From positions 1 through 11,884 of the forward strand of contig CALGGQ010000364.1 of NCBI GenBank assembly GCA_937915775.1: a DNA stretch of 11,884 nt. The letters run 5' to 3'. The position numbers and the translations under genes are program-made. The stretch comes from an uncultured Clostridia bacterium (lineage in GTDB: Bacteria > Bacillota > Clostridia > Oscillospirales > Acutalibacteraceae). The notes beneath the pieces were generated by a model that was not told the origin of the DNA, searched no databases, and worked only from the letters and a program-made list of their open reading frames with translations. This document shows, in pieces, positions 5,910-11,884 of the stretch; the stretch's first letter is position 1; each line of letters begins with the position of its first letter.

Positions 5910-6587
5910 TCAGTTCTTTTCCTCCAGAATCTCAAAATTCGGATAATAGCGGAACTTGACCTTGCCGACGATGAGGTCGCGGTGAACGTAATTTGTCGTT
6001 ACCCACATACGCGAATCGGCGGAATGGTTGCGGTTATCGCCCATCACAAAATAGCTTTCCTCCGGCACCACATACGGTCCGTAATCGCCCACCGGCTCCT
6101 CCACGGTGACAAAGTCATCGCGCAGCTGCTCGGTTTTTCCGTCAGCATCCGTGACAAAGACATCGCCGTCCTTCACCTCCACGGTTTCGCCGGGAAGCCC
6201 GATAATGCGTTTAACATAATAGGTCTTGTTGTCCCCTTTTGCCACCTCGTCCGGTGCGCGAAAAATGATGATATCATAGCGCTCCGGGTCGTGAAAATTA
6301 TATTCCAGACGGGAAGCAATAATTCTGTCCTTCTCCTGAATGGTATTGAGCATCGAGCCCGTCGGCACCTCGGCATTGGCAAACACAAAGGTTTTCAGCC
6401 CGACGGCAACCACCAGCGCGATAATAATCGGCAGGCAGAAATCAAGGATTTCCTTGAGGGTTGATTTTTTCTTATCCGGCTTGGCGGTTTTTTGCGTTGC
6501 CGCCTCGGTCGTTTCTGCCGTTGTCACTTCGGTGACAGCGGTTTCTTCGGTGACCTCGGTCACCTCGTTTTTGATTTCGTTATCCAT
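5910..6587 (-). CDS. lepB: Signal peptidase I
   Basis: Membrane-bound serine/lysine-dyad protease that cleaves Sec and Tat signal peptides on the outer face of the cytoplasmic membrane. The protein is 225 aa. Residues 1-41 are a Thr/Glu/Val-rich cytoplasmic extension ending in a PDKKK patch. One membrane helix follows (about 47-69). The catalytic serine is in VPTGSM (Ser78). The catalytic lysine is in YYVKRIIGLPGE (Lys126). Box E is MGDNRNHSADSRMW. All S26A motifs are intact, so it should be active. The start ATG 6587 has AAGGA 7 nt upstream; that SD overlaps the stop of the upstream glycosidase, so the two genes are translationally close. In many Firmicutes lepB adjoins rplS; here about 4.8 kb separates them. 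Confidence 0.96.
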   Translation of the reverse strand: MDNEIKNEVTEVTEETAVTEVTTAETTEAATQKTAKPDKKKSTLKEILDFCLPIIIALVVAVGLKTFVFANAEVPTGSMLNTIQEKDRIIASRLEYNFHDPERYDIIIFRAPDEVAKGDNKTYYVKRIIGLPGETVEVKDGDVFVTDADGKTEQLRDDFVTVEEPVGDYGPYVVPEESYFVMGDNRNHSADSRMWVTTNYVHRDLIVGKVKFRYYPNFEILEEKN

Positions 6588-6597
6588 AATGATGTCC

Positions 6598-8529
6598 TTA
6601 TCTCGTGAATTTCAGTATTTTGATTTCGTACGGTGCGAGGGTAAAGCTGAGCTTATCGTTATAGCTGAACAGCACATTCTGCGTATCGGCTGGAGTGCCG
6701 AACGGGTACTCGACGCGCATATCGGCAAGGTTTTCCGGCGCGCCCATCAGTTTGTTGAGCGTTAAGGTCAGCGGCGACGGCTCGGCATCGGGGTTACGCA
6801 GGGCGATGATACCTTCGCCGTTCTCCGACCATCCGATGTAGCCGTAAACATTGTTTTCCTCCGGATTGCCGCCGATGAACATTCCGTGCCGCAGAAGGTC
6901 AGCGCTTTCTCTCTGAAAGCGCATCACACGGCGCAGCGCCTGCCATTTTTCCTCGCTCATGATCTCGGGCGAGAAATAGAATTCATTGAGCGCCTGACCG
7001 CGCACCGCGCACCAGAACAGGTATTTTTCAAATTCCGCGTCAGTGTATTCCACCTTGGCGCTTTTGCCGTAAATCGGCTCGTGATTATAAAAAGCGTCAA
7101 GCGGCAGCTGTACCGAGCGGGTGCACAGACAGTCGTAGTACCGCGCGTCACGGTAGGTGATTTCCGCATCGAGCCGGCTCTGCTCCTCGTTATTCTCGGC
7201 AAAGCCGATATCGTCGCTGTTCTGCAGCCAGACGGAATTCGCCCACTGCAGCCACCACGGTGACGGGTTCAAAAATGAGGTCAGATTAATCCAGACCTTT
7301 TCGCCATCCTCACCGGAATGACGGATTTTCTGCAGTACCTCCGCCCATTTTTCCAGCAGGTCAGTGGCATAATACAAATCGCTGTCGCCGCCGACGGCGT
7401 GGTCGTGCGTCTCGTCGCGGCACGGCTTCAGCGCAAAGCCGTCCAGCTTCAGATACGAGAGGTGATGCTCCTTCAACTGCTCCACGAGGTAATCGCCGAC
7501 GAGTGCAACATAGCGCGCGGACGCAACGCAGATATCTTCACTTTCCGTGTTCAGAAAGCCGTTGCCCGCTGCCTGGATGCTCTTGGCAAAGCGTTTACTT
7601 TTGGTATATCCCCCGCGCGGACTGAGCCACAGACCGAGCGAGGAGCCCATGTCTGCGCACTGCTGCGCAAGCGGCGCAATGCCGTTCGGGAAGTTCTTAT
7701 TACACTTCCAGAAGGGCGCTTTATAGTTACACCAGCCGTCATCCAGCACATAGGCATCCAGCTGCGGTATACCGTGGGAAATAAGCGCCGTATTGACGGC
7801 ATCAAAGCTATCCTTTACGCTGCTTTCGCTGATTTTGCCCATCTTGTCAAACCAGGTGTTATACTGAAAGCGCAGCGGCGACGGCACACGGATGAAATCA
7901 AGATATTCGAAGAAGGCTTTTCTGACCTCTTGAATGGTGTTATCCTTTGCAGCGCCCATGACGGTGACGGGACAGACAAAATGTCTTCCGACATTTTTGC
8001 CGAGATAGTATTTTACCCTGCCGACGCCGTGCACAATGCGGCTGTCCGCGCCGGGGAATTCGCAGCCGAAGAACAGGCTGTCAATATAAAACGGCTGACC
8101 GAGCACCGCCCACTGCGGCGGGATTTCGGAGCCCTCAACCCTGTCCGCACCGAAATGCGTTTTGGAATTGATGATACCGATATCGTCAAGGTAGATAAAA
8201 TCGAGCACACGGCTGTCGCTCTGGTCAAGGGTTATCTGCTTGCAAATCGTATTGCCGTCCGGATGCACCCAGTATTCCAGCGTAACGGTGACGCCCTGCA
8301 CCTCGGCAAAGACGAATTTCAGCTTATTGTTTTCCTCGCTGGAGGAAACAACCGGCAGCCCTTTAGCAGAGAAATCCGCACCGTCCTCAAAACGCACAAC
8401 GAATTCACAGCCGTTTCCATCCGGCACCAGGCTCATATCGGAATATTTATTATAAATCTGACTGGCAAAAAAATTGCCGTTCACGATTTTGAATTCACGC
8501 TTAATGCGCTTGCTTTCTAATTTAAACAT
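6598..8529 (-). CDS. Glycoside hydrolase, GH36-like (clan GH-D, alpha-galactosidase type)
   Basis: A 643-aa protein with the three-part layout of GH36 enzymes: an N-terminal beta-sandwich (to about residue 215), a TIM barrel (about 216-560) and a C-terminal beta domain. Barrel motifs are YNTWF (223-227), VLDDGW (261-266), and YLKLD, where Asp363 is the expected nucleophile. VWLQNSDD (433-440) carries the expected acid/base Asp in the SD motif. Family members hydrolyse alpha-galactosides or alpha-N-acetylgalactosaminides, or transfer such sugars; the exact substrate is not visible. The motifs are divergent from textbook GH36 (KLDGF rather than KWDMN), so a subfamily with a different substrate is possible. 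There is no signal peptide, so it acts inside the cell on imported or internally made glycans. The SD is AAAGGA, 7 nt before ATG 8529. It starts 20 nt after the TSCPD gene and ends 10 nt before lepB. Confidence 0.82.
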   Translation of the reverse strand: MFKLESKRIKREFKIVNGNFFASQIYNKYSDMSLVPDGNGCEFVVRFEDGADFSAKGLPVVSSSEENNKLKFVFAEVQGVTVTLEYWVHPDGNTICKQITLDQSDSRVLDFIYLDDIGIINSKTHFGADRVEGSEIPPQWAVLGQPFYIDSLFFGCEFPGADSRIVHGVGRVKYYLGKNVGRHFVCPVTVMGAAKDNTIQEVRKAFFEYLDFIRVPSPLRFQYNTWFDKMGKISESSVKDSFDAVNTALISHGIPQLDAYVLDDGWCNYKAPFWKCNKNFPNGIAPLAQQCADMGSSLGLWLSPRGGYTKSKRFAKSIQAAGNGFLNTESEDICVASARYVALVGDYLVEQLKEHHLSYLKLDGFALKPCRDETHDHAVGGDSDLYYATDLLEKWAEVLQKIRHSGEDGEKVWINLTSFLNPSPWWLQWANSVWLQNSDDIGFAENNEEQSRLDAEITYRDARYYDCLCTRSVQLPLDAFYNHEPIYGKSAKVEYTDAEFEKYLFWCAVRGQALNEFYFSPEIMSEEKWQALRRVMRFQRESADLLRHGMFIGGNPEENNVYGYIGWSENGEGIIALRNPDAEPSPLTLTLNKLMGAPENLADMRVEYPFGTPADTQNVLFSYNDKLSFTLAPYEIKILKFTR

Positions 8530-8531
8530 AC

Positions 8532-8557
8532 CATCATCCTTTTCGGATTTCAGATTT
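8532..8557 (-). repeat. Near-copy of the junction/SD sequence upstream of the glycosidase gene
   Basis: Reads AAATCTGAAA-TCCGAA-AAGGATGATG on the minus strand and closely matches 8812-8838 upstream of the TSCPD gene. It covers the end of the preceding gene, the spacer and the Shine-Dalgarno site. Confidence 0.55.
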
Positions 8558-8807
8558 CGTCCTGAATATACTCCAGCGCTCTGGCAAGCTGGTCCGGGCA
8601 GGAGGTGCCCTTAAAATTACAGTCAATCCCCTTTAAGAGCCCGATAACCTCGTCCAGCTTTCTGCCCTTGACGAGCGCTGCAACGCCCTGGGTATTGCCG
8701 CTGCAGCCGCCGACGAATTCCACCTTGTTAACGGTTTCGTTCTCCTCGTCAACGTCCACAATAATCTGGCGGGCACAGATGCCCTTTGTTGCAAATTGAT
8801 ATTCCAT
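8550..8807 (-). CDS. TSCPD domain-containing protein (TIGR03905 type)
   Basis: An 85-aa protein containing GTSCPDQLARAL (from residue 67), the TSCPD motif. The domain also occurs at the C-terminus of some adenosylcobalamin-dependent ribonucleotide reductases; the free-standing TIGR03905 form has unknown function. Four cysteines are visible (11, 35, 63, 70), with Cys35 in VGGCSGN, consistent with metal or redox chemistry, but this is inference. The protein has no signal peptide or membrane helix. AAAGGATG precedes ATG 8807. It lies 13 nt after the acyltransferase stop and 20 nt before the glycosidase, but also has its own candidate promoter at 8839-8867. Confidence 0.9.
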   Translation of the reverse strand: MEYQFATKGICARQIIVDVDEENETVNKVEFVGGCSGNTQGVAALVKGRKLDEVIGLLKGIDCNFKGTSCPDQLARALEYIQDEI

Positions 8808-8811
8808 TTAT

Positions 8812-8838
8812 CATCATCCTTTATTGATTTTCAGATTT
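8812..8838 (-). repeat. Near-copy of the junction/SD sequence upstream of the TSCPD gene
   Basis: Partner of 8532-8557: AAATCTGAAAA-TCAATA-AAGGATGATG on the minus strand. The two differ at a few positions and by one base in length. They end different upstream genes in different reading frames. Confidence 0.55.
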
Positions 8839-9924
8839 ATTATACCGACTGTGCGAACGGAATGCAATCTTTTTCATCATGAACCGGACGGCAAGCTCCG
8901 CTATTCCTGCGAGGATAACCGTTACCGCCAGCACAAAGAGCAGCTTCACGGAATACCTGCGGTGCCGGATAAACGGCAAGTCAAGAAGCAGCAGCGGCAG
9001 CATATGGCCAAAATACAGCGGCAAAACGGATTTACCGAGCAGCGTTGTTGCCTGATTATCAAGCACATCGGCAAGAACCGACTGATGGCTGAACGTCAGC
9101 ATCACGCCGAAGAACAGCGCATAAAATGCGTAAGGCTCATAGCGCGCCGGAAAATCATAGCACATATAAAGCAGCGTTACGCCGTAAGCAAGCAGCTCAG
9201 CACCGGTCAGTAAGACACGGTCAAGCTTGGTAAAACGCAGCTTTTGCAAACCGCACGCCATCTCATATGCGAACACGCCGCCGCACAGACCGGCAAAGCA
9301 ACGCAGATAGACTTTTGAAACGGTATCGAGATACAGGAACGCATCCACATTGCCGAGCTCGCCAGTCTCATGCGCTATATAGCCGATGAGCAGCACCGCC
9401 AGAAACGGTGCGGCAATCTTCGTAAAATAGCCCTTAAAGCGCAGTACCAGCGGATAGATAAGCAGCAGCATCCACAGTAACCCGGCTATCCACCACTCTA
9501 AAGGCAGCAGCTCCGCTTCCTTCAAGCCGGTTTTCTGGATGAAGAACAGATTCGGCAGCAGCTTGATGATGCCGTCCACCAGATAATCCGGCGCAAGATG
9601 ACGGTTCTGATAAAGAAACCACACAAACGCGACGCAAAAAACAATCAAATGGTACGGCAGAATCCGTAACAGACGGCGACCCATAAAATCGCGCGTTTGC
9701 TTCACTAACGTGCCGTCGGTATGGCGCTTCGCGCTCGCCGCTGTCAGCGCGCCCGCCACCAGCAGGAAGAAATCAACGGCAACCCTGCCCTCTGCAAAGA
9801 AGGTAAAATGCTTAAAGGAAACTGTTTTAAACTGCGCGGCAAAATCGGCAAGAATCAGCACAATACAGAACACAAAGCTCATCAGATCAACCGCGCCGTT
9901 TCGCTTCACCTGTGTTTTGTTCAT
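8821..9924 (-). CDS. Acyltransferase 3 family membrane protein, paralog B (catalytic motif lost)
   Basis: A 367-aa multi-pass membrane protein with about ten hydrophobic segments, clearly a paralog of the gene just upstream (shared KRNG start, then SFVF, AASAKR, LPNLF, LRFK, AAPF and CGGVF blocks). The family moves acyl groups across the membrane onto surface polysaccharides or peptidoglycan and uses an R-X10-H motif in the first helix. In this copy those positions are Ser16 and Asp27, and the later SG motif is AG. The histidine near the C-terminus (FGHMLPL) remains. So the protein is full length but probably not an ordinary acyltransferase; it may be a partner or regulatory pseudoenzyme, or drifting. 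Its start at 9924 overlaps the stop of paralog A by ATGA, indicating translational coupling. The GTGACGG-type upstream region gives only a weak SD. Confidence 0.88.
   Translation of the reverse strand: MNKTQVKRNGAVDLMSFVFCIVLILADFAAQFKTVSFKHFTFFAEGRVAVDFFLLVAGALTAASAKRHTDGTLVKQTRDFMGRRLLRILPYHLIVFCVAFVWFLYQNRHLAPDYLVDGIIKLLPNLFFIQKTGLKEAELLPLEWWIAGLLWMLLLIYPLVLRFKGYFTKIAAPFLAVLLIGYIAHETGELGNVDAFLYLDTVSKVYLRCFAGLCGGVFAYEMACGLQKLRFTKLDRVLLTGAELLAYGVTLLYMCYDFPARYEPYAFYALFFGVMLTFSHQSVLADVLDNQATTLLGKSVLPLYFGHMLPLLLLDLPFIRHRRYSVKLLFVLAVTVILAGIAELAVRFMMKKIAFRSHSRYNKSENQ
8839..8867 (-). promoter_or_regulatory. Candidate internal promoter for TSCPD-glycosidase-lepB
   Basis: TTGCAT (8862-8867) and a perfect TATAAT (8839-8844) are separated by 17 bp, inside the 3' end of acyltransferase paralog B. 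Transcription would start near 8832, about 25 nt before the TSCPD start. It would let the housekeeping lepB gene be expressed independently of the acyltransferases. Confidence 0.6.
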
Positions 9925-11021
9925 ACCGTCACCTCCCTGTTATGCAGCCGTTCAATTTTACGGTGAATCGGCTTCATCAGCAGCTTGGACACCGGCGTTA
10001 ACAGCACGGAGAGCACAAGCGTTACCGCCACTGTCAACAGGACTAAATTCCTTGGCCGGATGGCAGACACCTCGTCAATCCGATACAGAATCAGCGGCAG
10101 ACGGTGCGTATAGTAAATCGGGAGGCTGAGCCTGCCGAGATAATAGACAACAGGATTGTTAAAGAGCTTGCAAAATACCGATACTTCGCTGAAGCAGAGA
10201 ATCACGCCGCCGAGCAGAAAATAGAAGGCATAGCCCTCGTACTTTTCGCTCCAGTCGCAGCAGGCATAGGCAATGGGAACAATAAAGCAAAGCGCTTCCA
10301 CGCCTGTTAAAAGCAGGCGGACGGGCAGCTTCAGTTTGAGCCGTTTGAGCGCCTGTACGATTTCATAGCCGAAGATACCGCCGCACATTTCCGCAAACGC
10401 ACGGACGTAGATTTTCGGTACGGTTTCGTTGAACACAAAACGAGTGGTACCGCCGAGCTTGCCCTGCACATGAATCAGATAGCCGACCAGCACAACGCAA
10501 ATCAGCGGCGCTGCCAGCTGCGAGAATTTTTCCTTAAAGCGCAGCAGCAGCGGATAGAGCAGCAGCATCATCCACAGCATCGCGGTGATATACCACTCCG
10601 GCGTGAGAATATTTCTCTGATACATACCCGAATTTTGCACCAAAAACAGGTTCGGCAATGAGGAAAGGGCGGTATTAATCATATGACGGGTGCTCGGGAA
10701 ATGCGAAAAGCGCAGTACCAGCACAAAAGCAACGGCAAAGCAGATGATATGATACGGGAAAATGCTCCAAAACTTTTTGCGCATAAACTGTCCCGTTTCG
10801 TGCACGATATCCGGCGTATTGTATTTCCTTTTCGCTGAGGCTGCCATCAGGTAACCCGAAACAGCAAAGAAAAATTCCACCGCGATTTTGCCGTGTGAAA
10901 AGAAGGTAACATGGTTCACCGGCTGGATTTCCAGCTGGTTGTTGATATGATAAAACATAACAACCATCGCAAAGACAAAACGCAACAGCTCAATTTCACC
11001 GTTACGCTTGGCACCAGCCAT
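9921..11021 (-). CDS. Acyltransferase 3 family membrane protein, paralog A
   Basis: A 366-aa protein with about ten membrane segments. Family members O-acylate cell-envelope glycans; donor and acceptor cannot be told here. The first helix carries LRFVFAMVVMFYH, in which Arg14 and His25 form the R-X10-H motif needed for activity in characterised members. FFFAVSGYL is the next family block and YYTHRLPL lies near the C-terminus. The frame extends upstream to a GTG at 11054, but AAAGGAG 9 nt before ATG 11021 and the alignment with paralog B support the shorter start. The gene is first in a probable operon with paralog B (4-nt overlap) and sits downstream of a candidate promoter at 11045-11073. 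No glycan-biosynthesis cluster is adjacent, apart from the downstream GH36-like gene. Confidence 0.92.
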   Translation of the reverse strand: MAGAKRNGEIELLRFVFAMVVMFYHINNQLEIQPVNHVTFFSHGKIAVEFFFAVSGYLMAASAKRKYNTPDIVHETGQFMRKKFWSIFPYHIICFAVAFVLVLRFSHFPSTRHMINTALSSLPNLFLVQNSGMYQRNILTPEWYITAMLWMMLLLYPLLLRFKEKFSQLAAPLICVVLVGYLIHVQGKLGGTTRFVFNETVPKIYVRAFAEMCGGIFGYEIVQALKRLKLKLPVRLLLTGVEALCFIVPIAYACCDWSEKYEGYAFYFLLGGVILCFSEVSVFCKLFNNPVVYYLGRLSLPIYYTHRLPLILYRIDEVSAIRPRNLVLLTVAVTLVLSVLLTPVSKLLMKPIHRKIERLHNREVTV

Positions 11022-11044
11022 AAGCCTCAACTCCTTTCCCATTA

Positions 11045-11073
11045 TTTTTAACACAAAAGAGTAATTTAGTCAA
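11045..11073 (-). promoter_or_regulatory. Candidate promoter for the acyltransferase pair
   Basis: TTGACT (11068-11073) and TAAAAA (11045-11050) are separated by 17 bp on the minus strand. The -35 is good and the -10 is weak. The start point would be near 11038, only about 17 nt before ATG 11021, which would leave the SD at the very 5' end of the mRNA. Confidence 0.45.
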
Positions 11074-11110
11074 TAGAGGCTATCGGTTAGCAGTTGGCGA
11101 CTACCAGAAA

Positions 11111-11177
11111 CAGCGAACAACCGATGTTGTTCGCTGCAGCGTGTCGAAAAAACCACAGAACAGATTTCGACACGCTG
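11111..11177. repeat. Two abutting perfect hairpins (dispersed-repeat-like)
   Basis: CAGCGAACAAC/GTTGTTCGCTG (11 bp, CGAT loop, 11111-11136) is directly followed by CAGCGTGTCGAAA/TTTCGACACGCTG (13 bp, 15-nt loop, 11137-11177). Both stems start CAGCG, and the junction is itself palindromic. Neither is followed by a convincing T-run. Perfect stems of this length in a non-coding gap are typical of REP-like interspersed elements; short spurious frames run through both strands. I recall similar sequences from gut Clostridia genomes, but could not check. Confidence 0.75.
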
Positions 11178-11267
11178 GGAGACTTTTAGAAAAGGAGCAG
11201 AATTTCGTATTTTGCGAGTGGGTGCTGTACATAGGTACCGCCCCCGAGCAAAAAACGGAAAACGCCA

Positions 11268-11300
11268 AACGCCCTGAAAGCTCGATGCTTTCAAGGCGTT
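11268..11300 (-). terminator. Probable terminator downstream of rplS
   Basis: AACGCC-TGAAAG pairs with CTTTCA-GGCGTT with one internal mismatch and a 7-nt loop (12 of 13 pairs). On the minus strand it is followed by a T-rich stretch (TGGCGTTTTCCGTTTTTTGC, 11248-11267). A longer alternative pairing of GGAAA-CGCC with GGCG-TTTTCC is also possible. It lies about 110 nt after the rplS stop. Confidence 0.6.
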
Positions 11301-11326
11301 TCCAATCGTTAAGTCGATGAATTGGC

Positions 11327-11381
11327 GGGGCGCCGAGGACGTCGCCCCCTACGAGCATATACCTCATTGATATAATGCTCG
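11327..11381. repeat. G/C-rich hairpin and AT-rich hairpin module after rplS
   Basis: GGGGCG (11327-11332) pairs with CGCCCC (11343-11348). Four bases later CGAGCATATA (11352-11361) pairs with TATAATGCTCG (11371-11381) with one bulged base. Together with the hairpins at 11111-11177 and 11268-11300 they fill most of the gene-free stretch 11074-11408, which otherwise holds no supportable gene. Confidence 0.6.
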
Positions 11382-11408
11382 GCGTGTTTCTGCGCTTTTC
11401 GGGAAGTC

Positions 11409-11753
11409 TTATTTGAGAGCTTCCTTAACTTTAGCGGCTTTACCCACTCTGTCACGCAGGTAGTAGAGCTTCGCTCTTCTGACCTTACCCATACGGACAA
11501 CCTTAATGTCAACCACGTTGGGAGAATGCAGCGGGAATACACGCTCAATGCCGACACCGTAGGATACGCGGCGAACGGTAAAGGTTTCGGAAATGCCGGA
11601 GCCCTTTCTGCCGATAACGGTGCCTTCGAAATTCTGAATTCTTTCTCTCTGTCCTTCACGGATGTTTACGGATACTCTGACGGTATCACCGATGCTGAAC
11701 TCAGGGAGTTCTGCCTTTGTTGAGCTCTGCTCAATTAACTTAAGTGCGTCCAT
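11409..11753 (-). CDS. rplS: 50S ribosomal protein L19
   Basis: L19 sits at the interface of the 30S and 50S subunits. The protein is 114 aa, the usual length. It contains FSIGDTVRVSVNIREGQRER, then IQNFEGTVIGRKGSGISETF, VSYGVGIERVFPLHSPNV and a basic C-terminus (RMGKVRRAKLYYLRDRVGKA), all canonical. AAGGAGG lies 7 nt before ATG 11753. It starts 18 nt after the rpsR stop, which suggests one transcript. That neighbourhood differs from the commonest one (rpsP-rimM-trmD-rplS). Confidence 0.98.
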   Translation of the reverse strand: MDALKLIEQSSTKAELPEFSIGDTVRVSVNIREGQRERIQNFEGTVIGRKGSGISETFTVRRVSYGVGIERVFPLHSPNVVDIKVVRMGKVRRAKLYYLRDRVGKAAKVKEALK

Positions 11754-11771
11754 GTTATTTCCTCCTTATGA

Positions 11772-11884
11772 TTACTTCAACATATCGGTTACGAAGGGCA
11801 GCAGGGCCAAATGGCGTGCGCGCTTGACAGCCTGAGCCACGCGGCGCTGGTACTTCAGAGAGGTGCCCGTAATGCGGCGGGGAA
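11772..11884 (-). CDS. rpsR: 30S ribosomal protein S18, C-terminal part (cut by window edge)
   Basis: The last 36 residues are visible: PRRITGTSLKYQRRVAQAVK then RARHLALLPFVTDMLK and a TAA stop at 11772-11774. This is the conserved S18 end (PRRITGT, then a basic helix, then ALLPF). S18 binds S6 on the 30S platform and is usually encoded after rpsF and ssb. Those genes would lie beyond the right edge. Confidence 0.95.
   Translation of the reverse strand, partial: PRRITGTSLKYQRRVAQAVKRARHLALLPFVTDMLK

Noticed and set aside
7318..8520. A 400-codon open frame on the plus strand opposite the glycosidase gene
   Set aside because: It is an antisense shadow: the minus frame has intact GH36-like motifs, a good SD and operon spacing, while the plus frame shows no recognisable domain.
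9925..11054. GTG start at 11054 for acyltransferase paralog A
   Set aside because: The SD AAAGGAG would fall inside the gene; ATG 11021 is correctly spaced from it and matches the N-terminus of paralog B.
11070..11367. Two overlapping small minus-strand frames (74 and 88 codons) in the gene-free stretch
   Set aside because: They run through perfect hairpins, have no SD or conserved domain, and read like repeat-derived spurious frames.
11111..11381. Possible CRISPR array
   Set aside because: The stems differ from each other and there are no regularly spaced identical repeats or spacers.

Overview
The window reads as a chromosomal segment of a gut-type Firmicute, most likely a Clostridia member near Oscillospiraceae/Ruminococcaceae. 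The basis is the order rpmG-secE-nusG-rplK-rplA, strong AAGGAGG-type ribosome binding sites, sigma-A style promoters, an ECF-transporter S protein, a TSCPD protein of the TIGR03905 type, and dispersed hairpin repeats that resemble those of gut Clostridia. This placement is inference from gene content; no taxonomic marker was searched.

Positions 1-2253 (minus strand) hold a classical translation/secretion operon. A TTGACA-17-TATAGT promoter drives rpmG (zinc-type L33), secE, nusG, rplK (L11) and rplA (L1, cut by the window edge). Leader hairpins lie before rpmG and between nusG and rplK. SecE carries a long acidic tail and L1 an Ala/Pro/Glu-rich segment, both unusual. A plus-strand promoter at 2247-2275 shares its -35 sequence with the minus promoter. 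It probably drives two FAD-dependent oxidoreductases of different families (2442-3560, HI0933/BaiN type; 3564-5159, COG2509 type), which end at a strong hairpin terminator at 5159-5188.

From 5190 to the end all genes are again on the minus strand. Read in transcription order (right to left): rpsR (partial) and rplS; a 390-bp gene-free stretch packed with perfect hairpins; two tandem membrane acyltransferase-3 paralogs overlapping by ATGA; a small TSCPD protein; a GH36-like glycosidase; lepB (signal peptidase I) with its own terminator; and a separately promoted ECF S component.

I found no clear phage, IS element, CRISPR array, tRNA or rRNA, and no obviously new multi-gene defence or biosynthetic system. 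The most interesting observations are: the second acyltransferase paralog has lost both residues of the catalytic R-X10-H motif while staying intact; two divergent promoters share one -35 sequence; SecE and LepB both carry T/E/A-rich appendages; the hairpin mosaic lies downstream of rplS; and an accessory carbohydrate/membrane cassette separates rplS from lepB, which are often neighbours in Firmicutes.
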